A stretch of DNA of 64,000 bases from Deefgea chitinilytica. Its GTDB lineage: Bacteria > Pseudomonadota > Gammaproteobacteria > Burkholderiales > Chitinibacteraceae. The notes beneath the pieces are model-generated. The model saw only the letters and a program-made list of their open reading frames with translations. It was not told the origin of the DNA and did not search any database. The stretch is from NCBI RefSeq assembly GCF_016881405.1, contig NZ_WOFE01000005.1:1-64000 (forward strand), read 5' to 3'. Positions 25,273 through 34,240 of the stretch are shown here, piece by piece; the stretch's first letter is position 1, and each line of letters opens with the position of its first letter. Both the position numbers and the translations under genes were made by a program.

Positions 25273-26044
25273 GTTGAACGTCGCGATCAAACCGAAGCAA
25301 AAACCGAGCAAAACTACGCTGTCGTTCAACTATTCCGACGAGCAAATTAGTTTTGAGCGGCTACCTCGCACAGAAGGCAATGGCAAAATCCTGATCAAGG
25401 TATTGCCAGATTGCCGTGTGCAAATCAGTGCGCCTGAAACAGCCAGTGATGAGCAAGTAATCGCAGCAGCCAAACATCGTGCGCGCTGGATTTATCAGCA
25501 ACTACGCGAGTTCCGAGCCCGCCTGGAACATGTACGTCCACGGCAATACATCAGCGGTGAAAGCCACTATTACCTAGGCAAGCAGTACGTCCTGAAAGTG
25601 ACCGAACACCCGACAGAAAAACCATCCGTAAAGCTATTGCGCGGCAAAATCGAAGTCACCGTTCGGAAAAAATCCGCAGAGAAAATCAGCGCACTGCTTG
25701 CCGATTGGTACAAAGCGCGAGCGAAAGAAGTCTTTGCCCGTCGATTAGAGGCAATGCTAGAGCAAGCCCTATGGGTCAGCGAAAAGCCACCACTCCGAGT
25801 TCTGACCATGCAAACCCAGTGGGGAAGCTGCTCACCAGCAGGACGATTGACACTCAATCCTCACTTAGTCAAAGCACCAAGAGATTGTATTGATTACGTG
25901 ATACTGCACGAGCTATGCCACTTAGCCGAACACAATCACAGTGAACGATTCTATCGGCTAATGGGACAAATAATGCCGAACTGGGAAAAAGTAAAAGGAC
26001 GGCTGGATGGAATGGCGAATGCTCTGCTGAACTATTTAGTTTGA
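25256..26044 (+). CDS. YgjP-like zinc metallopeptidase family protein
   Basis: 262 residues. The zinc-binding HExxH is HELCH at 218-222 in 'YVILHELCHLAEHNHSERFY', with the third ligand probably His in the following NHSERF. 'MQTQWGSCSPAGRLTLNPHL' upstream of it is the conserved WGSC signature of the YgjP/DUF45 family. These proteins are frequent at the 3' end of type I R-M operons; the substrate is unknown. The ATG at 25256 overlaps the end of hsdR by 17 bp; a TTG at 25274 after GGGG is an alternative start. Its 3' end overlaps the convergent regulator gene by 13 bp. Confidence 0.88.
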   Translation: MRLGFKLNVAIKPKQKPSKTTLSFNYSDEQISFERLPRTEGNGKILIKVLPDCRVQISAPETASDEQVIAAAKHRARWIYQQLREFRARLEHVRPRQYISGESHYYLGKQYVLKVTEHPTEKPSVKLLRGKIEVTVRKKSAEKISALLADWYKARAKEVFARRLEAMLEQALWVSEKPPLRVLTMQTQWGSCSPAGRLTLNPHLVKAPRDCIDYVILHELCHLAEHNHSERFYRLMGQIMPNWEKVKGRLDGMANALLNYLV

Positions 26045-26430
26045 TTGGAAATCTTTTCAGAATTCTGGTTAGCAATTTTCTTAGCTTGGCGTTGCGCGGC
26101 ACGCTGAAGTGAAGCGGCATGCTCATCATTCATAAGGAAAAACAAGGCACTTTGAATTGTATAGAAGCCTAAATGATTTAAAATCAATAGCTTAACCCTA
26201 GCATTGGGCTCTACCTTTCCTCGTAGCAACTCAGACAAGCTTGATGGTGCCATCAAAAGATATGCAGCAAAATCTTTGTCTTCTACCAAACCTGACGCTG
26301 TTTGGAGATCTCTAAGCGCGTCCACCCATCGAATTTGGCCAGTTTCAGGTATAAAAAACTCAGGATTCGCTATAGGTTCAGCAAGCGCCTCCGTCTGTGC
26401 AATTAAATCTTGCGCTGTTTGAATTCTCAT
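26032..26430 (-). CDS. Hypothetical regulator-like protein
   Basis: 132 residues, not recognised. The central part ('YLLMAPSSLSELLRGKVEPN' then 'RVKLLILNHLGFYTIQSALF') has the spacing of a lambda-repressor-like helix-turn-helix, so it is probably DNA-binding. The C-terminus is basic, Gln/Lys-rich. It is convergent with the metallopeptidase gene (13-bp overlap) and divergent from the integrase gene. Its promoter region 26431-26574 is full of short inverted repeats, as expected for a repressor with local operators. It may control integrase expression; this is inference. Confidence 0.6.
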   Translation of the reverse strand: MRIQTAQDLIAQTEALAEPIANPEFFIPETGQIRWVDALRDLQTASGLVEDKDFAAYLLMAPSSLSELLRGKVEPNARVKLLILNHLGFYTIQSALFFLMNDEHAASLQRAAQRQAKKIANQNSEKISNQTK

Positions 26431-26452
26431 CTTATATATTCATTACGGTTTA

Positions 26453-26530
26453 ATTCGATACCACGAATCAACTAAACGATTCGATGTATCGACATTCGAT
26501 TGGAAAACTAGCAGTTTTGATTCTAACTGC
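26453..26530. promoter_or_regulatory. Cluster of short inverted repeats in divergent promoter region
   Basis: ATTCG-N6-CGAAT (26453-26468), TCGAT-GT-ATCGA (26481-26492) with a further ATTCGAT at 26494-26500, and GCAGTT-N8-AACTGC (26511-26530). Together they lie between the minus-strand regulator and the integrase and are candidate operator or recombinase-binding sites. Confidence 0.5.
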
Positions 26531-26574
26531 AGCAGACTATTCGCAGCAACATAGTTTAATTCTAGGAGAGAATC

Positions 26575-27687
26575 ATGGGACTTGTTCTACCATTTCCAGA
26601 GCCCTTATCAGACTTAGCGCAGAAAGCAAAATCAACAGGCCACCGACCTTTAACTTTTGCAGAATCAAAAATGCAGGATAATTTAATCGAAAAATTTGCA
26701 CGAAGTTTAAGGGTGACTAGAGCAAATTCAAAGAAAACAGTGGAAGGTGCATTGCATAAAATAAATAGTGCAATTAGTTTCATTGGAAAACCTGTTTGGC
26801 TTTGGCAAGAGGCTGATGTAGATGAGTTTTTATTGCATAAATTAGATGTTGATAATATTGCACCAGGAACTATGTCAGGTTATCGAACTTATCTAAATAA
26901 GTTACAACGATTCTTAACTTCATCTAAAGATTTAAAAAAATTAATACTCAATGAATTTGGTGTTGAGCCAGGTAGATTCATGTCGGAAATTGCACCAATT
27001 TCATTAAGAAACAAATCAAAAAAGAAACAAAAAACACAAGTAGCACTAACCATAGAAGAATGCGAAATAGTAATTGACTACATAGAGTACGAAATAGAAA
27101 AGGCAGAATCGTGGGATCTATTGCGCTTACAAAGAGACAAAACTATTTTCATTACACTCGTGACAATGGGACTTCGTGTTAGCGAATTAGTAAAAATCAA
27201 AGTCAACGATTTAATTGTACTGCAAGAGAAAGATTGCGGACCAATTTATAGTTCTCTACAGGTAGTCGGAAAAGGTGGTGTCGCACGCTGCATCGAGGTG
27301 ATTTCTGAAATTACAAGTGATGTATTAGCTTGGTATATTAAAGATATTAGATGGGCATTCCTTAAAAACAAGGATGCAAGTTCAGAATGGCTATTTTATT
27401 CAGAACGAGGGACGACACTTTCAACAGAACGAGTTAGAAATATAATAAGCAATTATTGCAGCATGGCAGGAATTGAAACAAAAATTACTCCGCATAACTT
27501 ACGACACACTTATACCACATTGATCATGCCGAAAATTGGTGCTTCTGCAACACAGCGACAACTTGGACATTCCAATTTATCTACAACGTTTGGAGTCTAC
27601 TACCACCCAAATCACAGAGAAATTTTAAACAAAATTAATGTGGCAGCATCTAAAAAAATTCAAAATGCAAGAAGGAGAAACTCATGA
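26575..27687 (+). CDS. Tyrosine recombinase (phage-type integrase)
   Basis: 370 residues. The N-terminal SAM-like arm/core-binding domain (30-140) precedes the catalytic domain with all expected residues. These are R201 in 'TMGLRVSELVKI', a beta-hairpin Lys region 'VVGKGGVAR', H307 and R310 in 'HNLRHTYTTLIM', H332 in 'LGHSN', and nucleophile Y342 (or adjacent Y343) in 'TTFGVYYHPN'. It should cut and rejoin DNA through a 3'-phosphotyrosine. GGAGAG precedes the ATG. The gene is strongly AT-rich compared with the hsd genes. It overlaps the next gene by 4 bp. It is probably the integrase of the element that ends near cysN. Confidence 0.92.
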   Translation: MGLVLPFPEPLSDLAQKAKSTGHRPLTFAESKMQDNLIEKFARSLRVTRANSKKTVEGALHKINSAISFIGKPVWLWQEADVDEFLLHKLDVDNIAPGTMSGYRTYLNKLQRFLTSSKDLKKLILNEFGVEPGRFMSEIAPISLRNKSKKKQKTQVALTIEECEIVIDYIEYEIEKAESWDLLRLQRDKTIFITLVTMGLRVSELVKIKVNDLIVLQEKDCGPIYSSLQVVGKGGVARCIEVISEITSDVLAWYIKDIRWAFLKNKDASSEWLFYSERGTTLSTERVRNIISNYCSMAGIETKITPHNLRHTYTTLIMPKIGASATQRQLGHSNLSTTFGVYYHPNHREILNKINVAASKKIQNARRRNS

Positions 27688-27983
27688 TTTCCAATAGGAT
27701 TAAAGAACTAGCAGCATTAAAAAACATTAAAACTGCACGAGAGTTCTCAATTGCACTTTCAGAACAGGGGCTAAAGATATCACACTCAAATGCAGCAAGA
27801 TACTTTAAGTCGTCACCGCCATCATTTTCATTAAAATTCATTGAGATTGCATCGAAGGTACTAGAATGCCATCCGGGAGAATTATTTGAGGATATGAAGT
27901 TATCAACAAATTCATCAACAGATGAAGCACTAGTTAATAAAAAAAGGTCCGAAAAATCCGGACCTAGATCAGAGTTGTTTTAA
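27684..27983 (+). CDS. Small HTH protein in recombinase module
   Basis: 99 residues, XRE/Cro-like helix-turn-helix in the first 70: 'RIKELAALKNIKTAREFSIA' (helices 1-2), 'ISHSNAARYFKS' (recognition helix) and 'EIASKVLECHPGELFED'. The tail is Ser/Lys-rich and disordered. It overlaps the integrase stop (27684-27687) and has AAGGAGAAA upstream, so it is translated with the integrase. It could be a repressor or a directionality factor. A hairpin with T-run on the opposite strand sits inside its last codons (27938-27965). Confidence 0.75.
   Translation: MISNRIKELAALKNIKTAREFSIALSEQGLKISHSNAARYFKSSPPSFSLKFIEIASKVLECHPGELFEDMKLSTNSSTDEALVNKKRSEKSGPRSELF
27938..27965 (-). terminator. Opposite-strand terminator-like hairpin inside HTH gene
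   Basis: AGGTCCG (27945-27951), 7-base loop, CGGACCT (27959-27965), with an A-run on the left. Read on the minus strand this is a good Rho-independent terminator. It would stop antisense transcription running toward the integrase. On the plus strand no T-run follows. Confidence 0.6.
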
Positions 27984-27985
27984 AA

Positions 27986-28822
27986 ATGAAATACGACAGA
28001 AGTCGAGTAATTAACTTTCCTCTTTCTTTTGCAGTAGCAATAAAAGAGTATGTAGCATCTGCTAGAGTAAAGCAGTATAGAAAAAACAAGGACAACATTG
28101 ATTACTCAGAAAAAACAATAACAAGAAGAGGAATTAACGCAATAAAGTTTTGTGAATATCTTATTGAGAATGGAATTTATGATTTTTCTGATGTAGGTCA
28201 GAGCATACTGGACCAGTATGCTGAAGACTATTCAAGAAAAGAGGCAGAAAAAGCTTATAATTTCCTAAACTTCACATCATATAACTATAATAATTTAATT
28301 GATCTGCAACCGCCAAGATTTAAGCGGCCTGCTGCTTGGTTAATGTGCATACAAGATGTATTTTTAGATGAGATCATTAACAACACTAAGAACATAATGG
28401 AGCCAGACTTACGATTATGCGTACTATTGCTTGCCGTGTATGGACAAACAATTAGTAAATCTACATCACTAAAGCTAGATTCAGTAGAAACTATCGGAGA
28501 AAAAATATTTATAAAATTTCATAAATACCCAATAGAACTGGATCAATTAACAAAAGAAACGCTACTTCAATGTAGACCAAATATAAAAAATGAAATCATA
28601 AACAATGAAGAACGAATAATTTCAATGCCTGGCACCCGCTATAAAGTAAAGAAATTTTTACTTGGCCACGACCCGAAAAAAATACGAAATACAGCAATAC
28701 TTAATGTCATAAAAGAACAAAATACTCGTGGTTTTTCCTGCCTGTCAGATGCACTCGATGTTTCTATGCCTACTCTAATCTGGTTAGCACAATCACTATC
28801 TGCGCTTCACTTCAATCGCTAG
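27986..28822 (+). CDS. Degenerate tyrosine-recombinase-like protein
   Basis: 278 residues, AT-rich. The N-terminal ~115 residues are helical like a core-binding domain. Then 'DLRLCVLLLAVYGQTISKST', 'SLKLDSVE' and 'IPIEL'-like spacing follow the catalytic-domain pattern 'LLxxTGLRxSExxxLKxxDI' closely, but the catalytic Arg is T155. The box II region is 'DPKKIRNTAILNVIKEQ' with the Arg kept (R234) and the first His lost. No LGH or nucleophile Tyr follows. I infer a catalytically dead paralogue, perhaps an accessory DNA-binding subunit of the integrase. It starts 2 bp after the HTH gene stop. Confidence 0.55.
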   Translation: MKYDRSRVINFPLSFAVAIKEYVASARVKQYRKNKDNIDYSEKTITRRGINAIKFCEYLIENGIYDFSDVGQSILDQYAEDYSRKEAEKAYNFLNFTSYNYNNLIDLQPPRFKRPAAWLMCIQDVFLDEIINNTKNIMEPDLRLCVLLLAVYGQTISKSTSLKLDSVETIGEKIFIKFHKYPIELDQLTKETLLQCRPNIKNEIINNEERIISMPGTRYKVKKFLLGHDPKKIRNTAILNVIKEQNTRGFSCLSDALDVSMPTLIWLAQSLSALHFNR

Positions 28823-28858
28823 CATTCACGTCTAGCTCCGCATCTTACTACAAAACCT

Positions 28859-28925
28859 AATCATATTTTGATTCACCAGCCTTTTTTAATAATCATATTT
28901 TGATTATTTTAATCATAATATGATC
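28859..28925. repeat. Three copies of an AATCA-N5-TGATT palindromic repeat
   Basis: AATCATATTTTGATT at 28859-28873 and identically at 28891-28905, with a variant AATCATAATATGATC at 28911-28925 that contains a perfect 13-bp palindrome. They lie between the degenerate recombinase gene and the terminator, i.e. at the right edge of the accessory region. They may be recombinase or regulator binding sites. Confidence 0.7.
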
Positions 28926-28951
28926 AAAAAATGAGGATTAGTTGGGAGTAA

Positions 28952-28978
28952 AAAAACCCGCCTCATCAGCGGGTTTTT
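28952..28978. terminator. Bidirectional terminator between recombinase module and cysN
   Basis: AAAAACCCGC (28952-28961), 7-base loop, GCGGGTTTTT (28969-28978). It has A- and T-runs on both sides, so it can end both the plus-strand module and the minus-strand cysN transcript. Confidence 0.88.
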
Positions 28979-28996
28979 CTTTATGAATAAACCAAA

Positions 28997-30430
28997 TTAC
29001 TTCAGCAAATCCAATACGTCTTTGGCGCCCCAATGTGGGAAGTGTTTGCGCACCAAGGCATTCAAATCGGCTTCGAATGCGCGCAGACGAGTCAATTCAT
29101 CCACTTCGGTCGCAGCGACGGCTGCGGCTGGTGCGTGGATCATGCCGGCGGCAGACGTCGCATTCGTTAAACGGTCGATAATGATCAAATTACCGGTGCC
29201 ACGGCATTCGCGGTAGGTGTCGAATGCAATCGGCGCGGTCAGGTCGATGCGTACCAAACCAATTTCGTTCAGCTTAAGCTCTTGCACATTCAGATGATCG
29301 AGGCTGTTCACATCGATACGATACTGGATGGATGTAACACGCCCGAAGCATTGTTTACCGCCGAGCTTGACCATATACTCCTTACCAACGATCAACGGAG
29401 CTTCGTTCATCCACACCAAATGCGCATCGAATGCACTACCAACATGCGGCTGCGCGTCTTGGGCGCGCACAATCATATCGCCACGAGAAATGTCGATTTC
29501 GTCGGTCAAGGTCAACGTAATTGCTTGGCCTGAATACGCAGCGGGCTGCTCACCCTCATACGTCACAATCGCTTTCACGGTTGATTTTTTGCCCGATGGC
29601 AGCGCGATGATTTCATCGCCGGGCAATACATGACCCGCCGCAATCGTGCCGCAGAAACCACGGAAATCGAGGTTCGGGCGGTTCACGTATTGCACTGGCA
29701 AACGGAAGGCATCGAGCTTGGCGTCTTTGCTAATTTGCACTGATTCCAAAAGCCCCATTAACGTTTCACCTTCGTACCATGGTGTTTTTTCTGATTCGTT
29801 GACGACATTGTCGCCGCGCAAGGCTGACAGTGGTACAAAACGGATATCGCTGATATTCAGTTGCTGAGCAAACTCAAGGTACTGAGCGCGGATTTCATTA
29901 AAACGCGCTTCGCTAAACTCAACCAAGTCCATTTTGTTGACCGCCACGATCACATGCTTGATGCCTAACAACGACACAATAAAGCTGTGGCGACGCGTTT
30001 GCGTTTGCACGCCGTAACGCGCGTCGATCAAGATAATTGCCAGATCCGACGTCGAAGCGCCCGTCGCCATATTGCGCGTGTATTGCTCGTGGCCTGGGCA
30101 ATCAGCGATGATGAATTTGCGTTTTTCAGTGCTGAAGTAGCGGTAGGCCACGTCAATGGTGATGCCCTGCTCGCGCTCGGCTTGCAAGCCATCCACCAGC
30201 AGCGCCAAGTCGATTTCTTGGTCGGTGGTGTTAAATTTTTGACTGTCTTTTTGAATCGCCGCGAGGTGATCTTCAAAAATCAGTTTTGAGTCGTGCAGCA
30301 AGCGACCGATCAAGGTCGATTTACCGTCATCCACATTGCCGCATGTAATAAAGCGCAGCATGTCTTTGTTTTCGTGTTGCTTCAAATACGCCAAGATATC
30401 GCTGGCGATTAGTTCTGATTGATTTGACAT
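28997..30430 (-). CDS. cysN: Sulfate adenylyltransferase GTPase subunit CysN
   Basis: 477 residues, the EF-Tu-like GTPase subunit of ATP sulfurylase, which drives adenylyl-sulfate (APS) formation by the CysD subunit. The P-loop is GNVDDGKST at 31-39, switch [10 protein letters not shown], and NKMD the guanine-specificity box. The length indicates a separate CysN rather than a CysNC fusion with APS kinase (no kinase P-loop at the C-terminus). The ATG has GGAAGAA upstream. It follows cysD with an unusually long 167-bp spacer containing a palindromic repeat. Confidence 0.95.
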   Translation of the reverse strand: MSNQSELIASDILAYLKQHENKDMLRFITCGNVDDGKSTLIGRLLHDSKLIFEDHLAAIQKDSQKFNTTDQEIDLALLVDGLQAEREQGITIDVAYRYFSTEKRKFIIADCPGHEQYTRNMATGASTSDLAIILIDARYGVQTQTRRHSFIVSLLGIKHVIVAVNKMDLVEFSEARFNEIRAQYLEFAQQLNISDIRFVPLSALRGDNVVNESEKTPWYEGETLMGLLESVQISKDAKLDAFRLPVQYVNRPNLDFRGFCGTIAAGHVLPGDEIIALPSGKKSTVKAIVTYEGEQPAAYSGQAITLTLTDEIDISRGDMIVRAQDAQPHVGSAFDAHLVWMNEAPLIVGKEYMVKLGGKQCFGRVTSIQYRIDVNSLDHLNVQELKLNEIGLVRIDLTAPIAFDTYRECRGTGNLIIIDRLTNATSAAGMIHAPAAAVAATEVDELTRLRAFEADLNALVRKHFPHWGAKDVLDLLK

Positions 30431-30475
30431 TGTGTTCTTCCAATCTCACAAATTCGTACGAAACGACCCATCTCA

Positions 30476-30592
30476 AGGCCGTAGCGAGCAAGTCAAAGAC
30501 AAGGAGCAGCACCGTAAACAAGCGCAATGGACATGAAGTCCATGAGCATTGTGCGGAGCGCACGACGCAGTATTTGACTTGCGCAGTAGGCT
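30476..30592. repeat. Palindromic intergenic element between cysD and cysN
   Basis: The outer arms GCAAGTCAAA (30488-30497) and TTTGACTTGC (30573-30582) are perfect inverted repeats. An inner stem GCGCAATG/CATTGTGC (30532-30539 / 30557-30564, one G-T pair) encloses GGAC/GTCC. The transcript would fold into a branched structure. It resembles a dispersed repeat insertion rather than a terminator; no T-run. Confidence 0.65.
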
Positions 30593-30597
30593 AACGC

Positions 30598-31524
30598 TTA
30601 GAAATAACCTTCCATTTTTTTCTTCTCCATCGAGCCAGAGCTGTCATGGTCGATAGCGCGGCCTTGGCGCTCGGAAGTCGTCGCCAGCAGCATTTCCTGA
30701 ATCACTTCAGGCAAAGTCGTTGCTTTGGATTCCACTGCACCGGTCAATGGATAACAGCCCAAGGTACGGAAACGCACCCATTTCTTGCTGATGGTCGCTT
30801 TTTGCTCTGGTGTCAGATATTGCAAAATGCGTTCGTCGTCGATCATGATCAGCGAGCCGTTGTACTCAACCACTTCGCGCTCTTCGGACAAATACAATGG
30901 CACAATCTCGATGTTTTCCATGTAGATGTATTGCCAGATATCCAGCTCAGTCCAATTTGAAATCGGGAACACGCGAATCGATTCGCCTTTGTCCACTTTC
31001 GAGTTGTAGATGTTCCATAACTCTGGGCGCTGATTTTTTGGATCCCAGCGATGGTTTTTATCGCGGAACGAATACACACGCTCTTTGGCGCGAGATTTTT
31101 CTTCGTCACGGCGTGCGCCACCAAAAGCTGCGTCAAAACCGTATTTATTCAAGGCTTGTTTCAGACCTTCGGTTTTCATCACGTCGGTGTGCTTGGCTGA
31201 GCCCGCGGTAAACGGGTTAATCCCCGCAGCAACGCCTTCTTCGTTCACGTGACGAATCAAATTCCAGCCGTCGGCGATTTGCTTATCGCGCAGCTTGTAC
31301 ATGTCTTGGAATTTCCAGGTCGTGTCGACGTGCATCAGCGGAAATGGTGGCTTGCCCGGTGCAAAGGCTTTTTTAGCCAAATGCAGCATCACGGCTGAGT
31401 CTTTACCAATCGAGTACAACATGACTGGGTTTTCAAATTCGGCAGCCACTTCACGGATGATGTGGATGGATTCGGCTTCAAGCTGCTTTAAGTGCGTAAG
31501 CCGTGCTTCGGACAAGGTATTCAT
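30598..31524 (-). CDS. cysD: Sulfate adenylyltransferase small subunit CysD
   Basis: 308 residues, the catalytic ATP-pyrophosphatase-type subunit that makes APS from sulfate and ATP in assimilatory sulfate reduction. The PP-loop is 'SIGKDSAVM' at 38-46. Other signatures are '[20 protein letters not shown]', '[20 protein letters not shown]' and the C-terminal '[10 protein letters not shown]', typical of this family. It leads the cysDN unit on the minus strand. The remaining sulfate-assimilation genes (cysH, cysI, cysG) are not in the window. Confidence 0.95.
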   Translation of the reverse strand: MNTLSEARLTHLKQLEAESIHIIREVAAEFENPVMLYSIGKDSAVMLHLAKKAFAPGKPPFPLMHVDTTWKFQDMYKLRDKQIADGWNLIRHVNEEGVAAGINPFTAGSAKHTDVMKTEGLKQALNKYGFDAAFGGARRDEEKSRAKERVYSFRDKNHRWDPKNQRPELWNIYNSKVDKGESIRVFPISNWTELDIWQYIYMENIEIVPLYLSEEREVVEYNGSLIMIDDERILQYLTPEQKATISKKWVRFRTLGCYPLTGAVESKATTLPEVIQEMLLATTSERQGRAIDHDSSGSMEKKKMEGYF

Positions 31525-31715
31525 GGCGTCTACGTGTTAGGTGGAATAAGTGAACTGTACGGAATAATAAGCAAATAAAAAAGATCATTTGCTTATATGG
31601 ATATGACTCAATGGCTACAACGTTCAAGACACCAACAGGCGACCACTGCGCCGTAGGCGAATAAGTCAACACCCAAGATTATGATTCCAAGTAAGCTAAA
31701 TAGTTCTTGAACCAT

Positions 31716-31775
31716 AATAAAAAAGGGTATTGTCGTCTAAACATTTAAGATCAATGTCTAGCGCTCAATACCCTT
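31716..31775 (-). terminator. Terminator of the proA-nadD-rsfS operon
   Basis: Read on the minus strand, AAGGGTATTG (31775-31766) pairs with CAATACCCTT (31732-31723), followed by TTTTTTATT. An inner stem CTAGACATT/AATGTTTAG extends the hairpin. It lies 5 bp after the rsfS stop. Confidence 0.8.
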
Positions 31776-31779
31776 CGAA

Positions 31780-32151
31780 TTACACTGCTGACCAAGCTTT
31801 ACCGAGTGGATTGAAGGTTGGCTTCTGACCGCCCCACAACTGCTCTAGATCATAATAATCGCGCACCGCTGGCAACATCACGTGAACAACTAAGCTACCG
31901 GCATCGACCAAAACCCAATCACCGGTGTCTTCGCCTTCGGTACTCAGGATTTCGTAACCTTTGGCTTTCAGTTCTACGGCAACGTTGTTCGCCAAGGCGC
32001 GAACTTGGCGATTTGACTCGCCGGTTGCCACGATCATGCACTCAAACAAATCTGTCAGCGATGAAGTGTCCAGCACTTGGATTTCTTTCGCTTTAATATC
32101 TTCTAGCGCCAAAACGGCGATGTCACGCATTGCGTCGACGTGTTCTGTCAT
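31780..32151 (-). CDS. rsfS: Ribosomal silencing factor RsfS
   Basis: 123 residues. RsfS binds ribosomal protein uL14 and blocks subunit joining during starvation. Family signatures are 'DIKAKEIQVLDTSSLTDLFE', 'MIVATGESNRQVRALANNV' and 'DWVLVDAGSLVVHVM'. The frame is open far upstream, but ATG 32151 is the true start: AAGGAA precedes it and the extension runs into nadD. It is the third gene of proA-nadD-rsfS, separated from nadD by 10 bp. Its usual neighbour rlmH does not follow; a terminator does. Confidence 0.93.
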   Translation of the reverse strand: MTEHVDAMRDIAVLALEDIKAKEIQVLDTSSLTDLFECMIVATGESNRQVRALANNVAVELKAKGYEILSTEGEDTGDWVLVDAGSLVVHVMLPAVRDYYDLEQLWGGQKPTFNPLGKAWSAV

Positions 32152-32161
32152 TGTATTTCCT

Positions 32162-32800
32162 TCAAAAACGGTAAAGCCCACTCTGGCCAAGGAGACCGGA
32201 CACGGGGGTGAGCGCTGAAACATCTTCCCCACGTGACAATAGATCACGCACTTGTGTCGACGATACAGGCAGCAGCGGGCTGGATAATAGACTGATTTTA
32301 CCCCGAGACAGACTATCGGTGTTGGCAATTACGTGCCGCCGAGCAAATTCGGCTGCTAAATCAGGGCTTAAGCGCGAATTTTCTGCATCAATTGCAAAAT
32401 CGGGCCGCGCCGCAATCAATAAATGCCCTAAATCGAGCAATTCCCGCCAACGATGCCATGTTGGTAAATGCTGCCAAGAGTCTGCGCCAATCAACCAAAC
32501 CAGCAAGGCTTGCGGATTTTCGGCTTGAATTTCGCGCAAGGTATCAAAGGTATAGCAGAAACCATCACGACGCACTTCTCTATCGTCGGCGATCAGTCCC
32601 TTTTCGCCGACCAACGCCGCCTGAACCCACTCCAAACGTTGTTCAGGTGACACTGGCGGCATTGGGCGATGCGGCGGCAATCCGGTTGGAATTAAGCGAA
32701 CTTCTTCCAATTGACATTGATCGCGCATGCAACGCGCCAAGGCCAAATGCCCGTAATGAATCGGATCAAAAGTGCCGCCGAAAATGCCGATACGCTGCAT
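32162..32800 (-). CDS. nadD: Nicotinate-nucleotide adenylyltransferase NadD
   Basis: 212 residues. It adenylates nicotinic acid mononucleotide to deamido-NAD in NAD synthesis. The nucleotidyltransferase motif GGTFDPIHYGH is at 8-18, and the C-terminal 'SSTQVRDLLSRGEDV' carries the ISSTxxR-type ATP-binding loop. It starts 4 bp after the proA stop and is followed by rsfS, a common proA/nadD/rsfS arrangement in proteobacteria. Confidence 0.95.
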   Translation of the reverse strand: MQRIGIFGGTFDPIHYGHLALARCMRDQCQLEEVRLIPTGLPPHRPMPPVSPEQRLEWVQAALVGEKGLIADDREVRRDGFCYTFDTLREIQAENPQALLVWLIGADSWQHLPTWHRWRELLDLGHLLIAARPDFAIDAENSRLSPDLAAEFARRHVIANTDSLSRGKISLLSSPLLPVSSTQVRDLLSRGEDVSALTPVSGLLGQSGLYRF

Positions 32801-32804
32801 TTAA

Positions 32805-34061
32805 TTACGCACGAACCTCACCATCGCCAAACACAATCCATTTTTCGCTGGTCAAACCCTCCAAGCCAACCGGACCGCGTGCGTGGATTTTGTCGGTGGA
32901 AATGCCGATTTCGGCACCCAAGCCATATTCAAAACCATCGGCAAAGCGAGTTGAGGCGTTAATCATCACCGATGCTGAATCGACTTCACGCAGGAATTGG
33001 CGTGATTTCGTATAGTTTTCAGTAACAATCGCATCCGTATGATGGCTGCCATAAGTGTTGATGTGATCCATCGCTTGATCCAAATCGCTCACGACGCGAA
33101 TTGAGATAATCGGCGCAAGGTATTCGGTACGCCAATCTTCCTCAGTCGCGGTAATCGCATCTGCCAAAATCGCTTGCGTTGCGGCACAACCACGCATTTC
33201 AACGCCTTTTTCGCGATAAATCGCTGCAATTTGCGGCAAGATTGTCGCGGCAATTTGCTCGTTCACCAGCAGTGTTTCCATCGTATTGCACGGTGCGTAA
33301 CGATGCGTTTTCGCATTATCGGCAATGCGAACGGCTTTGGCTGGATCGGCTTCGTTGTCGATATACACATGGCAAATGCCATCCAGATGCTTAATCACTG
33401 GCACGCGTGCGTCGCGAGAAATTCGTTCAATCAAACCTTTGCCACCGCGCGGAATAATCACGTCGACAAACTCAGACATCGTAATCAACTCACCGACCGC
33501 AGCGCGATCGGCAGTTTCAATAATTTGCACGGCTGTCGCTGGCAAGCCAGCACTCGCCAAACCTTCTTTAACACACTTCGCAATCGCTTGATTGCAGTGC
33601 AAGGCTTCACGACCACCGCGCAGAATCGTTGCATTACCAGATTTAATACACAGGCCAGCAGCATCGGCAGTCACGTTTGGCCGCGCTTCATAAATAATAC
33701 CAATCACACCGAGCGGCACACGCATTTTGCCGACTTGAATGCCACTTGGGCGATATTTGAAATCACCCATTTCGCCGACTGGATCTGGCAAAGCCACCAT
33801 TTCACGCAGACCTTGCGCCATCGTCGCGATGGTTTTTTCCGTGAGCTGCAAACGGTCAAGCAGTGCAGGCTCTAGACCATCGGCGCGCGCTTGTTCCATA
33901 TCTTGTTGATTGGCTGCCAATAGCAAAGCCGCATCGCGCTCAATGGCATCGGCAATCGCGTTGAGTGCGGCATTTTTCGCGCCTGTATTGGCTTTGGCCA
34001 TCAGGCGGCTGGCGGCGCGGGCATTGCGGCCCACGTCTTGCATATAGTGTTTGATATCCAT
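32805..34061 (-). CDS. proA: Gamma-glutamyl phosphate reductase ProA
   Basis: 418 residues. NADPH-dependent reduction of gamma-glutamyl phosphate to glutamate semialdehyde, the second step of proline synthesis. The catalytic Cys lies in '[14 protein letters not shown]'. '[20 protein letters not shown]' and '[16 protein letters not shown]' are family signatures. An upstream frame extension to 34172 lacks homology; ATG 34061 has a strong GAGGAAAG and is the expected N-terminus. First gene of the proA-nadD-rsfS operon. proB is not in the window. Confidence 0.95.
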   Translation of the reverse strand: MDIKHYMQDVGRNARAASRLMAKANTGAKNAALNAIADAIERDAALLLAANQQDMEQARADGLEPALLDRLQLTEKTIATMAQGLREMVALPDPVGEMGDFKYRPSGIQVGKMRVPLGVIGIIYEARPNVTADAAGLCIKSGNATILRGGREALHCNQAIAKCVKEGLASAGLPATAVQIIETADRAAVGELITMSEFVDVIIPRGGKGLIERISRDARVPVIKHLDGICHVYIDNEADPAKAVRIADNAKTHRYAPCNTMETLLVNEQIAATILPQIAAIYREKGVEMRGCAATQAILADAITATEEDWRTEYLAPIISIRVVSDLDQAMDHINTYGSHHTDAIVTENYTKSRQFLREVDSASVMINASTRFADGFEYGLGAEIGISTDKIHARGPVGLEGLTSEKWIVFGDGEVRA

Positions 34062-34194
34062 TTGGCTTTCCTCTTCAGCACCAGCATCACGATTGGCGCG
34101 ACTGAATCGATTGATGGCTTTATTGTATCTGCAACACAGCGTGCTGTGTAAGGCATGCAGCTGAGCAGTCATTACTGCACAACGAGATATATAG

Positions 34195-34239
34195 GTATTG
34201 CCATATAGCGATTATCTAATAATGCCCATATGGCAATAC
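34195..34239. repeat. 12-bp perfect inverted repeat
   Basis: GTATTGCCATAT (34195-34206) and ATATGGCAATAC (34228-34239), 21-base loop. It lies directly after the stop of the minus-strand protease gene and may terminate it, but no T-run follows. It belongs to a group of similar GTATT-based hairpins in this window. Confidence 0.65.
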
Positions 34240-34240
34240 A

